From NCBI RefSeq assembly GCF_043555985.1, contig NZ_JBIGIC010000010.1, positions 186,001-250,000 of the forward strand: a DNA stretch of 64,000 nt, written 5' to 3'. This document shows positions 8,722-21,668 of this stretch, piece after piece. This DNA is from Pelomonas candidula (GTDB taxonomy: Bacteria; Pseudomonadota; Gammaproteobacteria; Burkholderiales; Burkholderiaceae_C). The position numbers were made by a program, and so were the translations under genes. The notes below the pieces were generated by a model. The model was not told the origin of the DNA. It was given only the letters and a program-made list of their open reading frames with translations, and did not search any database. The number at the start of each line of letters is the position of its first letter. Position 1 is the stretch's first letter.

Positions 8722-10916
8722 AGACACTCCAGGAGAACAAGTCGATGGGCCGTAGCTGGTTGTTGGGGGTCGCCATCGCGCTGTTGAGCGCGCCTGCGGC
8801 CTGGGCGCAGACCCAGATCCGGGCGATCAATACCAGCCAGCAGGCCGGTGTGGACGTCGTGCGCATCGAACTGAGCGAGCCACTGGCCGCCGTGCCGACG
8901 GGCTTCACGGTCCAGACGCCGCCGCGCATCGCGATCGACCTGCCCGGCGTCGTCAACGGCATCGGCCGCAACGTCGTCGACATCAACCAGGGCAATCTGC
9001 GCTCGGCCAATGTGGCCCAGGCCGGCGAGCGCTCGCGCATCGTGTTGAACCTGCGCCAGGCATCCAGCTACAGCGCCAAGCTGGAGGGCAACGCCCTCGT
9101 GCTGGTGCTCGGCAACACGATGCAGGCGGCGCCCCAGTCGCCCAGCGAGCCGGTGCACTTCGCGCAGAGCCAGAACGCTGCGCCGCAGGCGCTGCGCGAC
9201 ATCGACTTCCGTCGCGGTGCCGACGGCGCCGGCCGCGTCATCGTCAATCTGCCGAGCAGCCAGGTCGGTGTCGACATCCAGCAGCAGGGCCAAAGCCTCG
9301 TGGTCGAGTTCCTGCGCTCCAGCCTGCCGGAGAACCTGCGTCGCAAGATCGACGTGACGGACTTCGGCACGCCGGTGCAACTGATCACGACGACGCAGGT
9401 GGGTGATCGCGTGCGCATGGTCGTCGACCCCAAAGGCAACTGGGAGCACAGTGCCTACCAGAGCGACAACCAGTTCGTGCTCGAGGTTCGCTCGCAGAAG
9501 ATCGACCCGAACAAGCTGACTCAGGGCCCGGGCTACGCGGGTGACAAGCTGTCGCTGAACTTCCAGAACATCGAAGTCCGCGCACTGTTGCAAGTCATCG
9601 CCGACTTCACGAACTTCAACGTCGTCACCAGCGACACCGTGACCGGCAACGTCACGCTGCGCCTGAAGGACGTGCCCTGGGACCAGGCGCTGGACATCAT
9701 CATGCAGGCCAAGGGCCTGGGTCTCAAGAAGTCCGGCAACGTGCTGTGGATCGCACCCAAGGACGAACTGGCCACGAAGGAAAAACTCGACCTCGAAGCC
9801 AAGGCGGCCATCGCCCAACTGGAGCCGGTGCGCACCCAGTCCTTCCAGCTCAACTATGTGAAGGCCGAGGAAGTTGCCAAGGGCATCAGCGGCCAGAGCA
9901 TCGGCACCAGTAGTGGCGGTGGCAGTGGCAGCTCCAGTTCCAGCAGCAGTGGCGGTTCCAACACCGGGATGCGCATCCTGTCGCCGCGCGGCAGCGTCAT
10001 CTCCGAGTCGCGCACCAACCAGCTCTTCGTGTCGGACATCCCGAGCAAGCTCGAAGAGATCCAGGCCATGATCGCCAAGATCGACGTGCCGGTGCGTCAG
10101 GTGCTGATCGAGGCGCGCATCGTCGAGGCTGACGACAAGTTCGGCCGTTCCCTCGGCGTCAAGCTGGGCGCGAACGACCTGCGCGGCACGCAAGGCGGCA
10201 TCCCCGGCTACAACGTCGGTGGCAGCAACTACGTGACGATCGGTGGCAACTACAACGGTGTGGGCTCGCAGACGAACCAGGGCGCGACGGCGGCCTACAG
10301 CAACACGCAGTTCGTCAACCTGGCTGCCAACACGTCCTCTGACGCCTTCAGTGGCGCCTCGGCGGCGACGGTGGCCCTGTCGCTCTTCAGCGCGACGGCC
10401 AACCGGTTCCTGAATCTGGAACTGTCGGCGCTGGAATCCGATGGCAAGGGTAAGGTGGTGTCCAGCCCGCGCATCATCACCGCGGACCAGGTCAAGGCTG
10501 TCATCGAGCAGGGCGAGGAACTGCCCTACCAGGTCGCCACGTCCAGCGGTGCGACGTCCATCGCCTTCCGCAAGGCCAACCTCAAGCTCGAGGTGACGCC
10601 GCAGATCACGCCCGAGGGCAGCGTCATCCTGAACGTGGACGTCAACAAGGACAGCCGCGGTACGCTGACGTCCCAGGGCTATGCCATCAACACCAAGCAC
10701 GCGCAGACTCAGGTGCTGGTGGAGAACGGCGGCACGGTCGTTATCGGCGGCATCTACACGCAGGACGAAGGCGAGACCGTCAACAAGGTGCCGGTGCTGG
10801 GAGATGTTCCCTACCTCGGCGCCCTGTTCAGGAACAAGACACGCACGTCGTCCAAGACCGAGCTCTTGATCTTCCTGACGCCCAAGGTGGTCAGCGAGCG
10901 GTCCGTCGTGCACTGA
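8718..10916 (+). CDS. pilQ: PilQ, type IV pilus outer-membrane secretin
   Basis: PilQ forms the outer-membrane channel for the pilus. The 732-residue product starts with a signal peptide cleaved near AAWAQ, has two AMIN peptidoglycan-binding domains (about 35-125 and 140-245), a secretin/TonB short N-terminal domain (SLNFQNIEVRALLQVIAD), an N1 domain, and the secretin core from about residue 455 (VRQVLIEARIVEAD) to VPVLGDVPYLGALFRNKT near the end. A Gly/Ser-only linker (about 395-415) splits the N1 region. Starts by ATGA overlap with pilP. The fifth gene of the pilMNOPQ block, full length for the family. Confidence 0.97.
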   Translation: MKTLQENKSMGRSWLLGVAIALLSAPAAWAQTQIRAINTSQQAGVDVVRIELSEPLAAVPTGFTVQTPPRIAIDLPGVVNGIGRNVVDINQGNLRSANVAQAGERSRIVLNLRQASSYSAKLEGNALVLVLGNTMQAAPQSPSEPVHFAQSQNAAPQALRDIDFRRGADGAGRVIVNLPSSQVGVDIQQQGQSLVVEFLRSSLPENLRRKIDVTDFGTPVQLITTTQVGDRVRMVVDPKGNWEHSAYQSDNQFVLEVRSQKIDPNKLTQGPGYAGDKLSLNFQNIEVRALLQVIADFTNFNVVTSDTVTGNVTLRLKDVPWDQALDIIMQAKGLGLKKSGNVLWIAPKDELATKEKLDLEAKAAIAQLEPVRTQSFQLNYVKAEEVAKGISGQSIGTSSGGGSGSSSSSSSGGSNTGMRILSPRGSVISESRTNQLFVSDIPSKLEEIQAMIAKIDVPVRQVLIEARIVEADDKFGRSLGVKLGANDLRGTQGGIPGYNVGGSNYVTIGGNYNGVGSQTNQGATAAYSNTQFVNLAANTSSDAFSGASAATVALSLFSATANRFLNLELSALESDGKGKVVSSPRIITADQVKAVIEQGEELPYQVATSSGATSIAFRKANLKLEVTPQITPEGSVILNVDVNKDSRGTLTSQGYAINTKHAQTQVLVENGGTVVIGGIYTQDEGETVNKVPVLGDVPYLGALFRNKTRTSSKTELLIFLTPKVVSERSVVH

Positions 10917-10953
10917 CGCACCAAGACATTCAGAGATATCCAGGAGTTCGAGC

Positions 10954-13086
10954 ATGTTGCAAACCATCGTCACGCAGGGCTGGCGTCGCCTTGCCCAGGC
11001 AGCGTTGGGACTGGGAATGGCGGCCCTGCTGTCGGCCTGTGGCGGCGGTGGCGGCAGCGCGGGTGACCCTGTTGTCGGTGGCGGTAGCGGCACGGGTTCC
11101 GGCGGGACCACAGACACGGCCAAGGTGTCGGTTGCGCTGTCGTCGACGACGGTCACTGCCGGCGCACCGGCGACCGTCTCGGTGACGGTCGTCAACAAGA
11201 GCGGCGCCGTGCTGCCAGGCTTGGTCGTGAAGTTTGCGACGGCCTCCGGACTCGGCAGCCTGAGCGCCACTTCTGCGTTGACCGATGCAAGCGGCAAAGC
11301 GTCTGTCGTGTTGTCGCCGGCGACGGCGGCCACCACCGGTGCCGATACGCTGACCGCGACGGTCAGCTACCTGGGGACCGATTACTCCGCGTCGACCGGC
11401 TTCCAGCTGAACGCCACGAACGTGACGATCAGCTCGTTCACGTCCGACGTGAGCACGCTGTCGGCTTATGGCACATCGACGCTGTCGGTCACGTTGGGCG
11501 GCACGTCGGCGACGTCGTCGGTCAGCCTGACGATGACGTCATCCTGCGTGACGGTCGGCAAGGCCACGCTGACGCCGGCCAGCGTCAACACGGCGACCGG
11601 CAAGGCGACCTTCACGCTGCGTGACCAGGGCTGCGGCGCTGTGCAGAGCTCGGACAATCTGACCCTCGCCGTGACGGGGACGACGCTGACTCAGTCGCTG
11701 AGCCTGCCCGTCAGCTCGCCCACGGCCGCCAGCATCGGATTCGTGTCGGCTTCGCCGACCAACATCTACCTGAAGGGCTCCGGCCTGACCGAGAGTTCTC
11801 TTGTCACCTTCCAGGTGAAGGATGCGTCCAATAACGGCCTTCCTGGTCAGACGGTCGTGCTCACGCCCAACGTGCTGGTGGGCGGGCTGACCCTGGACGA
11901 TCAGACGGGCTCGGTCACCAAGACCACCGACAGCAGTGGCAACGTCATCGTTCGCATCAATTCCGGCACGGTGCCGACGCCGGTGCGTGTCAAGGCGACG
12001 CTGCAAGGCAGCAATATCTCCACGGTCTCCAGTGCACTGTCCATTGCGGTGGGCCTGCCGTCGCAGCTGAACTTCTCGTTGGCTCAGGGCACGCAGAACA
12101 TCGAGGGCTATGACATCCAGGGGACGACGAATACCTACACGGTCATTGCGTCCGACCGCCTGGGCAACCCGGTGCCCGATGGCACGGCCATCAACTTCGT
12201 GACGACCGCCGGCCAGATCAATGCTTCCAAGCAGACTGCGGTCAACGCCAACGGCATCGCGACGGCCACTGCTAATTTCGCTTCCGCGTCGCCGGTGCCG
12301 GTCGACGGCCGCGTGACCGTGGTGGCCTATGCCTTGGGCGAGAAGTCTTTCCTCGACGTCAACGGCAACAACGTCTATGACGCCGGCGAGGACTTCCAGG
12401 ATCTGGGCGACATCTTCATCGACCGCAAGTTCGACAACTACTACAACGCAGCCGACGACCAGTACATCTCGCTGAGCACAGGCGTTGGCAGCCTGGCCTG
12501 CGTGGCGGCAACATCTCCCCTGCTCGCGACGGACGTCAGCATCCCAGTGCGCCCCAACACCTGCAACCAGACCTGGGGACAGGCCTACGTGCGGCGCGCG
12601 GTGCAGACGATCTTCTCGCGCTCGACGGCGAACCCGGTCTGGGGCATTGCTCGGAATGTCAACGAGGGTCCGCCGTCCGCCACCAATCGGATCTGCTCGA
12701 CGGCGGTGTCGCTGATCAAGAACTACACCAATAACGTGGCCAATACGGCGAGCTACTACCCGGTGGCAGGCTCGAGTCTCTATTTCGGCTCGAACGTCAG
12801 CGGATCGTTCTCCATGTTCGTTGCCGACTCCAATGCGACGGCCTTCAATCCCATGCCCGCGGGCACGACGATCAGCGTCTCCGCTACCGACGGGATCACT
12901 GCATCGGTTCTTGGTGGCACGCCGGTGCCCAGCACGCTGAGCCCGACGGGCCTGTCCATCGGCTACAAGTTCGGCACAGCCAGCAGCGGCACGATCACGA
13001 TCAACATCACCTCGCCTGGCGGTACCGTGACGGCAGTTCCTGTCAATGTCGCCACCGGCGCCGCGCCCGCGGCGTGCTCCAACTGA
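10954..13086 (+). CDS. Large lipoprotein with invasin-like Ig repeats (Big-type domains), function unknown
   Basis: This 710-residue protein has a lipoprotein signal with lipobox LSAC (Cys29) followed by a Gly-rich tether. Several Ig-like beta domains follow: one at about 50-150 (VSVALSSTTVTAGAPATVSV ... DASGKASVVL), others at about 265-370 and 370-465 with the Big-1 pattern (DRLGNPVPDGTAINF, NANGIATATANF). At about 467-480 there is an EF-hand-like acidic loop, DVNGNNVYDAGED. Six or more cysteines lie in the C-terminal half. A good Shine-Dalgarno (CCAGGAG) precedes the ATG. It sits between pilQ and aroK with no other break, so it is likely co-transcribed with the pilus genes. It may be a surface or periplasmic adhesin-like accessory; that is inference. 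Confidence 0.85.
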   Translation: MLQTIVTQGWRRLAQAALGLGMAALLSACGGGGGSAGDPVVGGGSGTGSGGTTDTAKVSVALSSTTVTAGAPATVSVTVVNKSGAVLPGLVVKFATASGLGSLSATSALTDASGKASVVLSPATAATTGADTLTATVSYLGTDYSASTGFQLNATNVTISSFTSDVSTLSAYGTSTLSVTLGGTSATSSVSLTMTSSCVTVGKATLTPASVNTATGKATFTLRDQGCGAVQSSDNLTLAVTGTTLTQSLSLPVSSPTAASIGFVSASPTNIYLKGSGLTESSLVTFQVKDASNNGLPGQTVVLTPNVLVGGLTLDDQTGSVTKTTDSSGNVIVRINSGTVPTPVRVKATLQGSNISTVSSALSIAVGLPSQLNFSLAQGTQNIEGYDIQGTTNTYTVIASDRLGNPVPDGTAINFVTTAGQINASKQTAVNANGIATATANFASASPVPVDGRVTVVAYALGEKSFLDVNGNNVYDAGEDFQDLGDIFIDRKFDNYYNAADDQYISLSTGVGSLACVAATSPLLATDVSIPVRPNTCNQTWGQAYVRRAVQTIFSRSTANPVWGIARNVNEGPPSATNRICSTAVSLIKNYTNNVANTASYYPVAGSSLYFGSNVSGSFSMFVADSNATAFNPMPAGTTISVSATDGITASVLGGTPVPSTLSPTGLSIGYKFGTASSGTITINITSPGGTVTAVPVNVATGAAPAACSN

Positions 13087-13643
13087 AGATTGCGCTCGTC
13101 GGCATGCCCGGCGGTGGCAAGTCCACCGTCGGCAAACAATTGGCACGCCAGATCGGCGTGCCTTTTGTCGATTCGGACCAGGAAATCGAGCTGCGCGTCG
13201 GGGGCAGCGTCAAGCAGTTCTTCGAGCAGCATGGCGAGGACGCCTTCCGTGATCTCGAGACGGAGACCATCGCCGACCTGATCGCCCGGCCTGGCGACTG
13301 CGTGCTGGCCACGGGAGGTGGCGCCGTGCTGCGTGATCGCAACCGCGGGCTGTTGCACGACGGCGCCACGGTGCTCTACCTGCGGTCCACGCCCGAGGAC
13401 TTGTACCGCCGCCTTCGCCATGACACGACCCGGCCATTGCTGCAGGTGAAGGACCCGCTCGCCAAACTGCGCGAACTGCACCACCTGCGCGATCCGCTCT
13501 ACCGACGTTGCGCGCATTTCGTGCTGGAAAGCGCCCGCCCATCCGTGCACGCGCTGGTCAACATGGCCTTGATGCAGCTGGAACTGGCGGGTCTGCTCGA
13601 CCCGGCGCGGGTGGCAGCCACGGTTGGCGCCGAGCCGCAGTAA
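13074..13643 (+). CDS. aroK: Shikimate kinase
   Basis: The enzyme phosphorylates shikimate with ATP in the chorismate pathway. Walker A is GMPGGGKST, the shikimate-binding DSDQEIE segment follows, then the GGG motif (LATGGGAVL) and the lid region RSTPEDLYRRL. The start is taken as GTG 13074, inside the last codons of the lipoprotein gene (13-base overlap), because no ATG precedes the P-loop; a CTG at 13083 is a less likely alternative. At 189 residues it is of normal length. It is followed by aroB, the usual betaproteobacterial pair downstream of pilQ. Confidence 0.95.
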   Translation: MLQLKIALVGMPGGGKSTVGKQLARQIGVPFVDSDQEIELRVGGSVKQFFEQHGEDAFRDLETETIADLIARPGDCVLATGGGAVLRDRNRGLLHDGATVLYLRSTPEDLYRRLRHDTTRPLLQVKDPLAKLRELHHLRDPLYRRCAHFVLESARPSVHALVNMALMQLELAGLLDPARVAATVGAEPQ

Positions 13644-13690
13644 CAGCAGTTCGACGTGGTGGGAAGAGGGCGGCTCTTACACTCTGCCGC

Positions 13691-14785
13691 ATGCCTGCCA
13701 CCGATACCGTTCACATCCATCTCTCCGACGACCGTAACTACGAGATCCGTATCGGCTCCGGCCTGCTGAATGAGCCCGCCAGCTGGCAGGGTCTGCCCAA
13801 GGCGGCGGCGGCGGTCATCGTCAGCAACGAAACCGTGGCGCCGTTGTATGCAGAACGTTTGCGCGAGCGCCTGCTGGCTGTCTACAAGCGTGTCGACCTC
13901 GTCGTTCTACCGGACGGCGAGCAGCACAAGGGTTGGGAAAGCCTGAACCGTATCTGCGATCACCTGCTGGGTGAGGCGCTGGATCGCAAGACCGTGCTGT
14001 TCGCGCTGGGCGGCGGCGTCATCGGCGACATGACCGGTTTTGCCGCGGCCATCTACATGCGGGGTGTGCCCTTCGTGCAGGTGCCGACGACGCTGCTGGC
14101 GCAGGTCGATTCCTCGGTGGGCGGCAAAACGGCCATCAATCATCCGCTGGGCAAGAACATGCTGGGCGCGTTCTATCAGCCCGAACGCGTCATCGCGGAC
14201 CTCGACACGCTGGACACACTGCCAGACCGGGAACTGCGGGCCGGCCTAGCCGAGGTCATCAAGTACGGTCCCATCGCCGACGCCGCCTTTCTATGCTGGA
14301 TCGAGGACAACCTCGACGCGCTGCTGAGCCGCGACAAGGCGGTGCTGGGCTACGCAGTGCGGCGCAGCTGCGAGATCAAGGCGGACGTCGTCGGCCAGGA
14401 CGAGAAGGAGCAGGGACTGCGCGCGATCCTGAACTTCGGCCACACCATCGGCCACGCGATCGAGTCCGGGTTGGGCTATGGCGAATGGCTGCACGGCGAG
14501 GCGGTGGCTTGCGGCATGGTGCTGGCGGCGGACCTGTCGCAGCGCATGGGGCTGATGCCGGCCGACTTTGTCGAGCGGCTGCAGACGTTGATCGAGCGAG
14601 CTGGCCTGCCAGTGAAGCCGCCCAGGCTCGGGGCCGATCGCTATCTGCAGCTGATGCGCGTCGACAAGAAAGCCGAGGCGGGCGCGATCCGCTTCGTGCT
14701 CATCGAGGCTCTGGGCCAGGCCGGATTGCATTCGGTGCCCGACGCGCTCATCGTCGAGACGCTGGCGGCGCACGGAGCGGCCTGA
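13691..14785 (+). CDS. aroB: 3-dehydroquinate synthase
   Basis: This 364-residue cytosolic NAD- and metal-dependent enzyme converts DAHP to 3-dehydroquinate, step two of the shikimate pathway. NAD-binding motif GGGVIGDMTGF, substrate-loop VDSSVGGKTAINHP, and the metal ligands Glu in LAEVIKYG, His in GHTIGHAIE and His in LHGEAVACGM are all present. The ATG at 13691 gives the canonical length; the frame opens further upstream only inside aroK. The last base of its TGA is the first base of the ATG of dgt. Confidence 0.97.
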   Translation: MPATDTVHIHLSDDRNYEIRIGSGLLNEPASWQGLPKAAAAVIVSNETVAPLYAERLRERLLAVYKRVDLVVLPDGEQHKGWESLNRICDHLLGEALDRKTVLFALGGGVIGDMTGFAAAIYMRGVPFVQVPTTLLAQVDSSVGGKTAINHPLGKNMLGAFYQPERVIADLDTLDTLPDRELRAGLAEVIKYGPIADAAFLCWIEDNLDALLSRDKAVLGYAVRRSCEIKADVVGQDEKEQGLRAILNFGHTIGHAIESGLGYGEWLHGEAVACGMVLAADLSQRMGLMPADFVERLQTLIERAGLPVKPPRLGADRYLQLMRVDKKAEAGAIRFVLIEALGQAGLHSVPDALIVETLAAHGAA

Positions 14786-15924
14786 TGACCGCGGCGATGC
14801 GCCCGGCCTATGCCGCCGACCCGGCGCGCAGCCGCGGCCGTCGCCTCGCCGAGCCGGCCGCGCCGACGCGCAGCGAGTTCCAGCGCGACCGCGACCGCAT
14901 CATCCACAGCACGGCCTTCCGCCGTCTCGTCTACAAGACGCAGGTCTTCCTGAACCACGAGGGCGACCTGTTCCGCACGCGGCTGACGCACTCGCTGGAG
15001 GTCGCGCAGCTGGGGCGCTCCATCGCGCGCAGCTTGGGCCTGGACGAAGACCTCGTCGAAGCCGTTGCGCTGGCCCATGACCTGGGCCACACGCCGTTCG
15101 GCCATGCCGGGCAGGACGTGCTCGACGCCTGCATGCAAGGGCATGGCGGCTTCGAGCACAACCTGCAGTCGCTGCGGGTCGTCGACCAGCTGGAGCAGCG
15201 CTACCCGGACTTCGATGGCTTGAATCTCTGCTTCGAGACGCGCGAGGGCATCCTCAAGCATTGCTCGCGGCGCAATGCTGAACTCATCGAGGCAGTCGAA
15301 CCGGGCGGCATCGCCATGCGCTTCCTTCACGGCGGCCAGCCCAGCCTGGAGGCGCAGCTCTGCAACCTCGCCGACGAGGTGGCCTACAACGCCCACGATG
15401 TGGACGACGGCGTGCGCTCCGGCCTCATCGAGCTGGAGCAGTTGCTGGAGGTCGACCTGGTGCGTGAGCACTGGCGCTCGGCGCTTGATGCTCATCCGCA
15501 GCTGGCCGGCAAGCGGCTGCTGTTCGAGACCATCCGCCGCATGCTGTCTGCCCAGGTCTACGACATCATCGATGCGACCCGGGCGGCGTTGGCCGCAGCT
15601 ACACCCGCCGAGGCTGACGCGGTACGTCGCTGCGACAAGCCGCTGGTGCGATTCAGCGCAGACATGCGCGCCAGGAGCACGGCACTGAAGCGCTTCCTGT
15701 TCGCCAACCTGTACCGGCACCCGCAGGTCCAGTCCACGCGAGCCCGGGCCGAGGAAGTACTGCGGGAGCTGTTCTCGGTCTACGCCGGGGACGTGACGCA
15801 ACTGCCGCCCGACTTCGCCGAGCGCCCCGACCGCGAACGGGCCTGCGCCGACTACATCGCCGGCATGACCGATCGTTTCGCCATTCGCGATCACCAGAGG
15901 TTGACGGGCAAGAGTCTCTTCTGA
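14785..15924 (+). CDS. dgt: dGTPase-like deoxynucleoside triphosphate triphosphohydrolase
   Basis: The product is a 379-residue HD-domain protein of the dGTP triphosphohydrolase family, which splits dNTPs to nucleoside and tripolyphosphate. The N-terminus has the family segment SEFQRDRDRIIHSTAFRRL, then the metal-binding His in RLTHSLEVAQ, the HD pair in AHDLGHTPFGH, and a final Asp in LADEVAYNAHDVDD. It starts at ATG 14785 overlapping the aroB stop by one base. It ends exactly at the left end of the transposase unit: the last A of its TGA is the first A of the flanking motif. Confidence 0.93.
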   Translation: MTAAMRPAYAADPARSRGRRLAEPAAPTRSEFQRDRDRIIHSTAFRRLVYKTQVFLNHEGDLFRTRLTHSLEVAQLGRSIARSLGLDEDLVEAVALAHDLGHTPFGHAGQDVLDACMQGHGGFEHNLQSLRVVDQLEQRYPDFDGLNLCFETREGILKHCSRRNAELIEAVEPGGIAMRFLHGGQPSLEAQLCNLADEVAYNAHDVDDGVRSGLIELEQLLEVDLVREHWRSALDAHPQLAGKRLLFETIRRMLSAQVYDIIDATRAALAAATPAEADAVRRCDKPLVRFSADMRARSTALKRFLFANLYRHPQVQSTRARAEEVLRELFSVYAGDVTQLPPDFAERPDRERACADYIAGMTDRFAIRDHQRLTGKSLF

Positions 15925-15939
15925 AAATGGGGTCGGAGT
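15924..15939 (+). repeat. Left flanking motif of the transposase unit
   Basis: AAAATGGGGTCGGAGT, directly overlapping the dgt stop codon. It matches the reverse complement of 16756-16771 at 15 of 16 positions (GGGGTCGGAGT against GGGGTCAGAGT). Confidence 0.6.
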
Positions 15940-15984
15940 CGATTATGCTGACTGCGGCTCCACCCCGGGGCAGCAAGGACAAGC

Positions 15985-16677
15985 ATGGCCCGCCTCCCGC
16001 GACTCATCCTGCCGGATAAGCCTCACCACGTCATCCTGCGCGGCAACAACCGCCAGGCGATCTTCTTCAGCGACCTTGACCGCGAGCACATGCTCGCGAC
16101 GCTGGCAGAGGCTGCCTCCCAGTACCGCGTCGCCGTTCACGCGTACGTGCTGATGGACAACCACCTGCACCTGCTGCTGACGCCGCCCAGTGCGGATGCC
16201 CTCAGCCGGATGATGCAGTCGCTGGGTCGGCGTTATGTGGGTTGGTTCAACGCACGGCACCAGCGCAGCGGCACATTGTGGGAGGGGCGGTTCCGAGCTG
16301 GATTGATCGAGGGCGAGCGGCATCTGCTGGCCTGCATGCGCTACATCGAACTCAACCCGGTACGGGCAGGGCTGTGTGCCGAGGCGGCGCAATGGCCCTG
16401 GTCCAGCGCGGCCCATCATCTGGGCCTGGCGCGCAACGTGCTCGTCTCCGAGCACGAGATGTACTGGCAATTGGGCAACACCCCTTTTGAGCGCGAGCAC
16501 GCCTATAGGGAGTTCATGGCGCAGGGTGTTGGGGCATCCGAGCAGGCGCAGTTCACCGAAGCGGTGCTGCGTGGGCGGCCCGTGGGGAGTGACGCGTTCC
16601 TGAAGCCTCTGGCCACCGAACACGCCGCTGTCGTCACCCGCAGGCCTCGGGGTAGGCCGCGAAAGACGAATGCGTAG
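15985..16677 (+). CDS. REP-associated tyrosine transposase (Y1/HUH family, IS200-like domain)
   Basis: This 230-residue protein belongs to the Y1 transposase family of RAYTs, which act on REP hairpins in single-stranded DNA. Visible motifs are the N-terminal HHVILRGNNRQ, the metal-binding His-x-His of MDNHLHLLL (His60, His62), the catalytic tyrosine in LGRRYVGWFN (Tyr84), and the RAYT-type GTLWEGRFRAG and RYIELNPVRAGL. All key residues are intact, so it may be active. The tail (about 205-230) is basic with RRPRGRPRKT, an AT-hook-like sequence. It stands alone, in the same direction as its neighbours, inside the motif-flanked unit. Confidence 0.92.
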   Translation: MARLPRLILPDKPHHVILRGNNRQAIFFSDLDREHMLATLAEAASQYRVAVHAYVLMDNHLHLLLTPPSADALSRMMQSLGRRYVGWFNARHQRSGTLWEGRFRAGLIEGERHLLACMRYIELNPVRAGLCAEAAQWPWSSAAHHLGLARNVLVSEHEMYWQLGNTPFEREHAYREFMAQGVGASEQAQFTEAVLRGRPVGSDAFLKPLATEHAAVVTRRPRGRPRKTNA

Positions 16678-16705
16678 CTTCCCTCGCACGCCAAAGGCGC
16701 TTATT

Positions 16706-16721
16706 TACTATGACCCCATTT
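16706..16721 (-). repeat. Right flanking motif of the transposase unit, inner copy
   Basis: Reverse complement reads AAATGGGGTCATAGTA. It is one of two inverted copies of the left motif downstream of the transposase, 49 bases from the outer one. Confidence 0.5.
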
Positions 16722-16754
16722 AATTTATATCGGCAGCGGAATTTCTAATAAATC

Positions 16755-16771
16755 TACTCTGACCCCATTTT
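16755..16771 (-). repeat. Right flanking motif of the transposase unit, outer copy
   Basis: Reverse complement reads AAAATGGGGTCAGAGTA, the closest match to the left-end motif. It lies 66 bases before the gltB start. Confidence 0.55.
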
Positions 16772-16837
16772 AATTGAGTTGCCGCATTGGCTGTGCTGCA
16801 TTACGCTTCCGCCCTGTTGTGATCCAGGAGGGCCGCC

Positions 16838-21595
<4,758 letters not shown>

Positions 21596-21610
21596 AGTCG
21601 ATGAATTTGC

Positions 21611-21648
21611 GGGACAGACCGATCGAGCGCAGCGAGTAGCTCTGTCCC
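21611..21648. repeat. Inverted repeat GGGACAGA...TCTGTCCC between gltB and gltD
   Basis: An 8-base perfect inverted repeat, GGGACAGA (21611-21618) and TCTGTCCC (21641-21648), brackets 22 bases in the short gltB-gltD spacer. It would form a stem-loop in the operon mRNA. The sequence style resembles short REP-like elements rather than a terminator, since no T-run follows. Confidence 0.55.
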
Positions 21649-21668
21649 CAACTGATTAAGGAAAAATC

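Larger units (their letters stand above)
15924..16774 (+). mobile_element. REP-associated tyrosine transposase unit with flanking AAATGGGGTC motifs
   Basis: The unit holds one single-strand-type (HUH) transposase gene. Its left edge has AAAATGGGGTCGGAGT (15924-15939). On the right the same motif appears inverted twice: TACTATGACCCCATTT (16706-16721) and TACTCTGACCCCATTTT (16755-16771). The right tail (16690-16775) is AT-rich compared with its surroundings. The unit lies between the dgt stop and gltB, which would be about 60 bases apart without it. Boundaries are inferred from the outermost motif copies; HUH elements leave no target duplication to confirm them. Confidence 0.65.

Noticed and set aside
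9890..9970. Gly/Ser run in pilQ as a possible assembly artefact or repeat expansion
   Set aside because: It keeps the frame and falls in a linker of the N1 domain where secretins vary in length; ordinary low-complexity linker.
8568..11336. Open frame of about 920 codons opposite pilQ
   Set aside because: Antisense shadow spanning pilP, pilQ and the lipoprotein start; no signal or domain.
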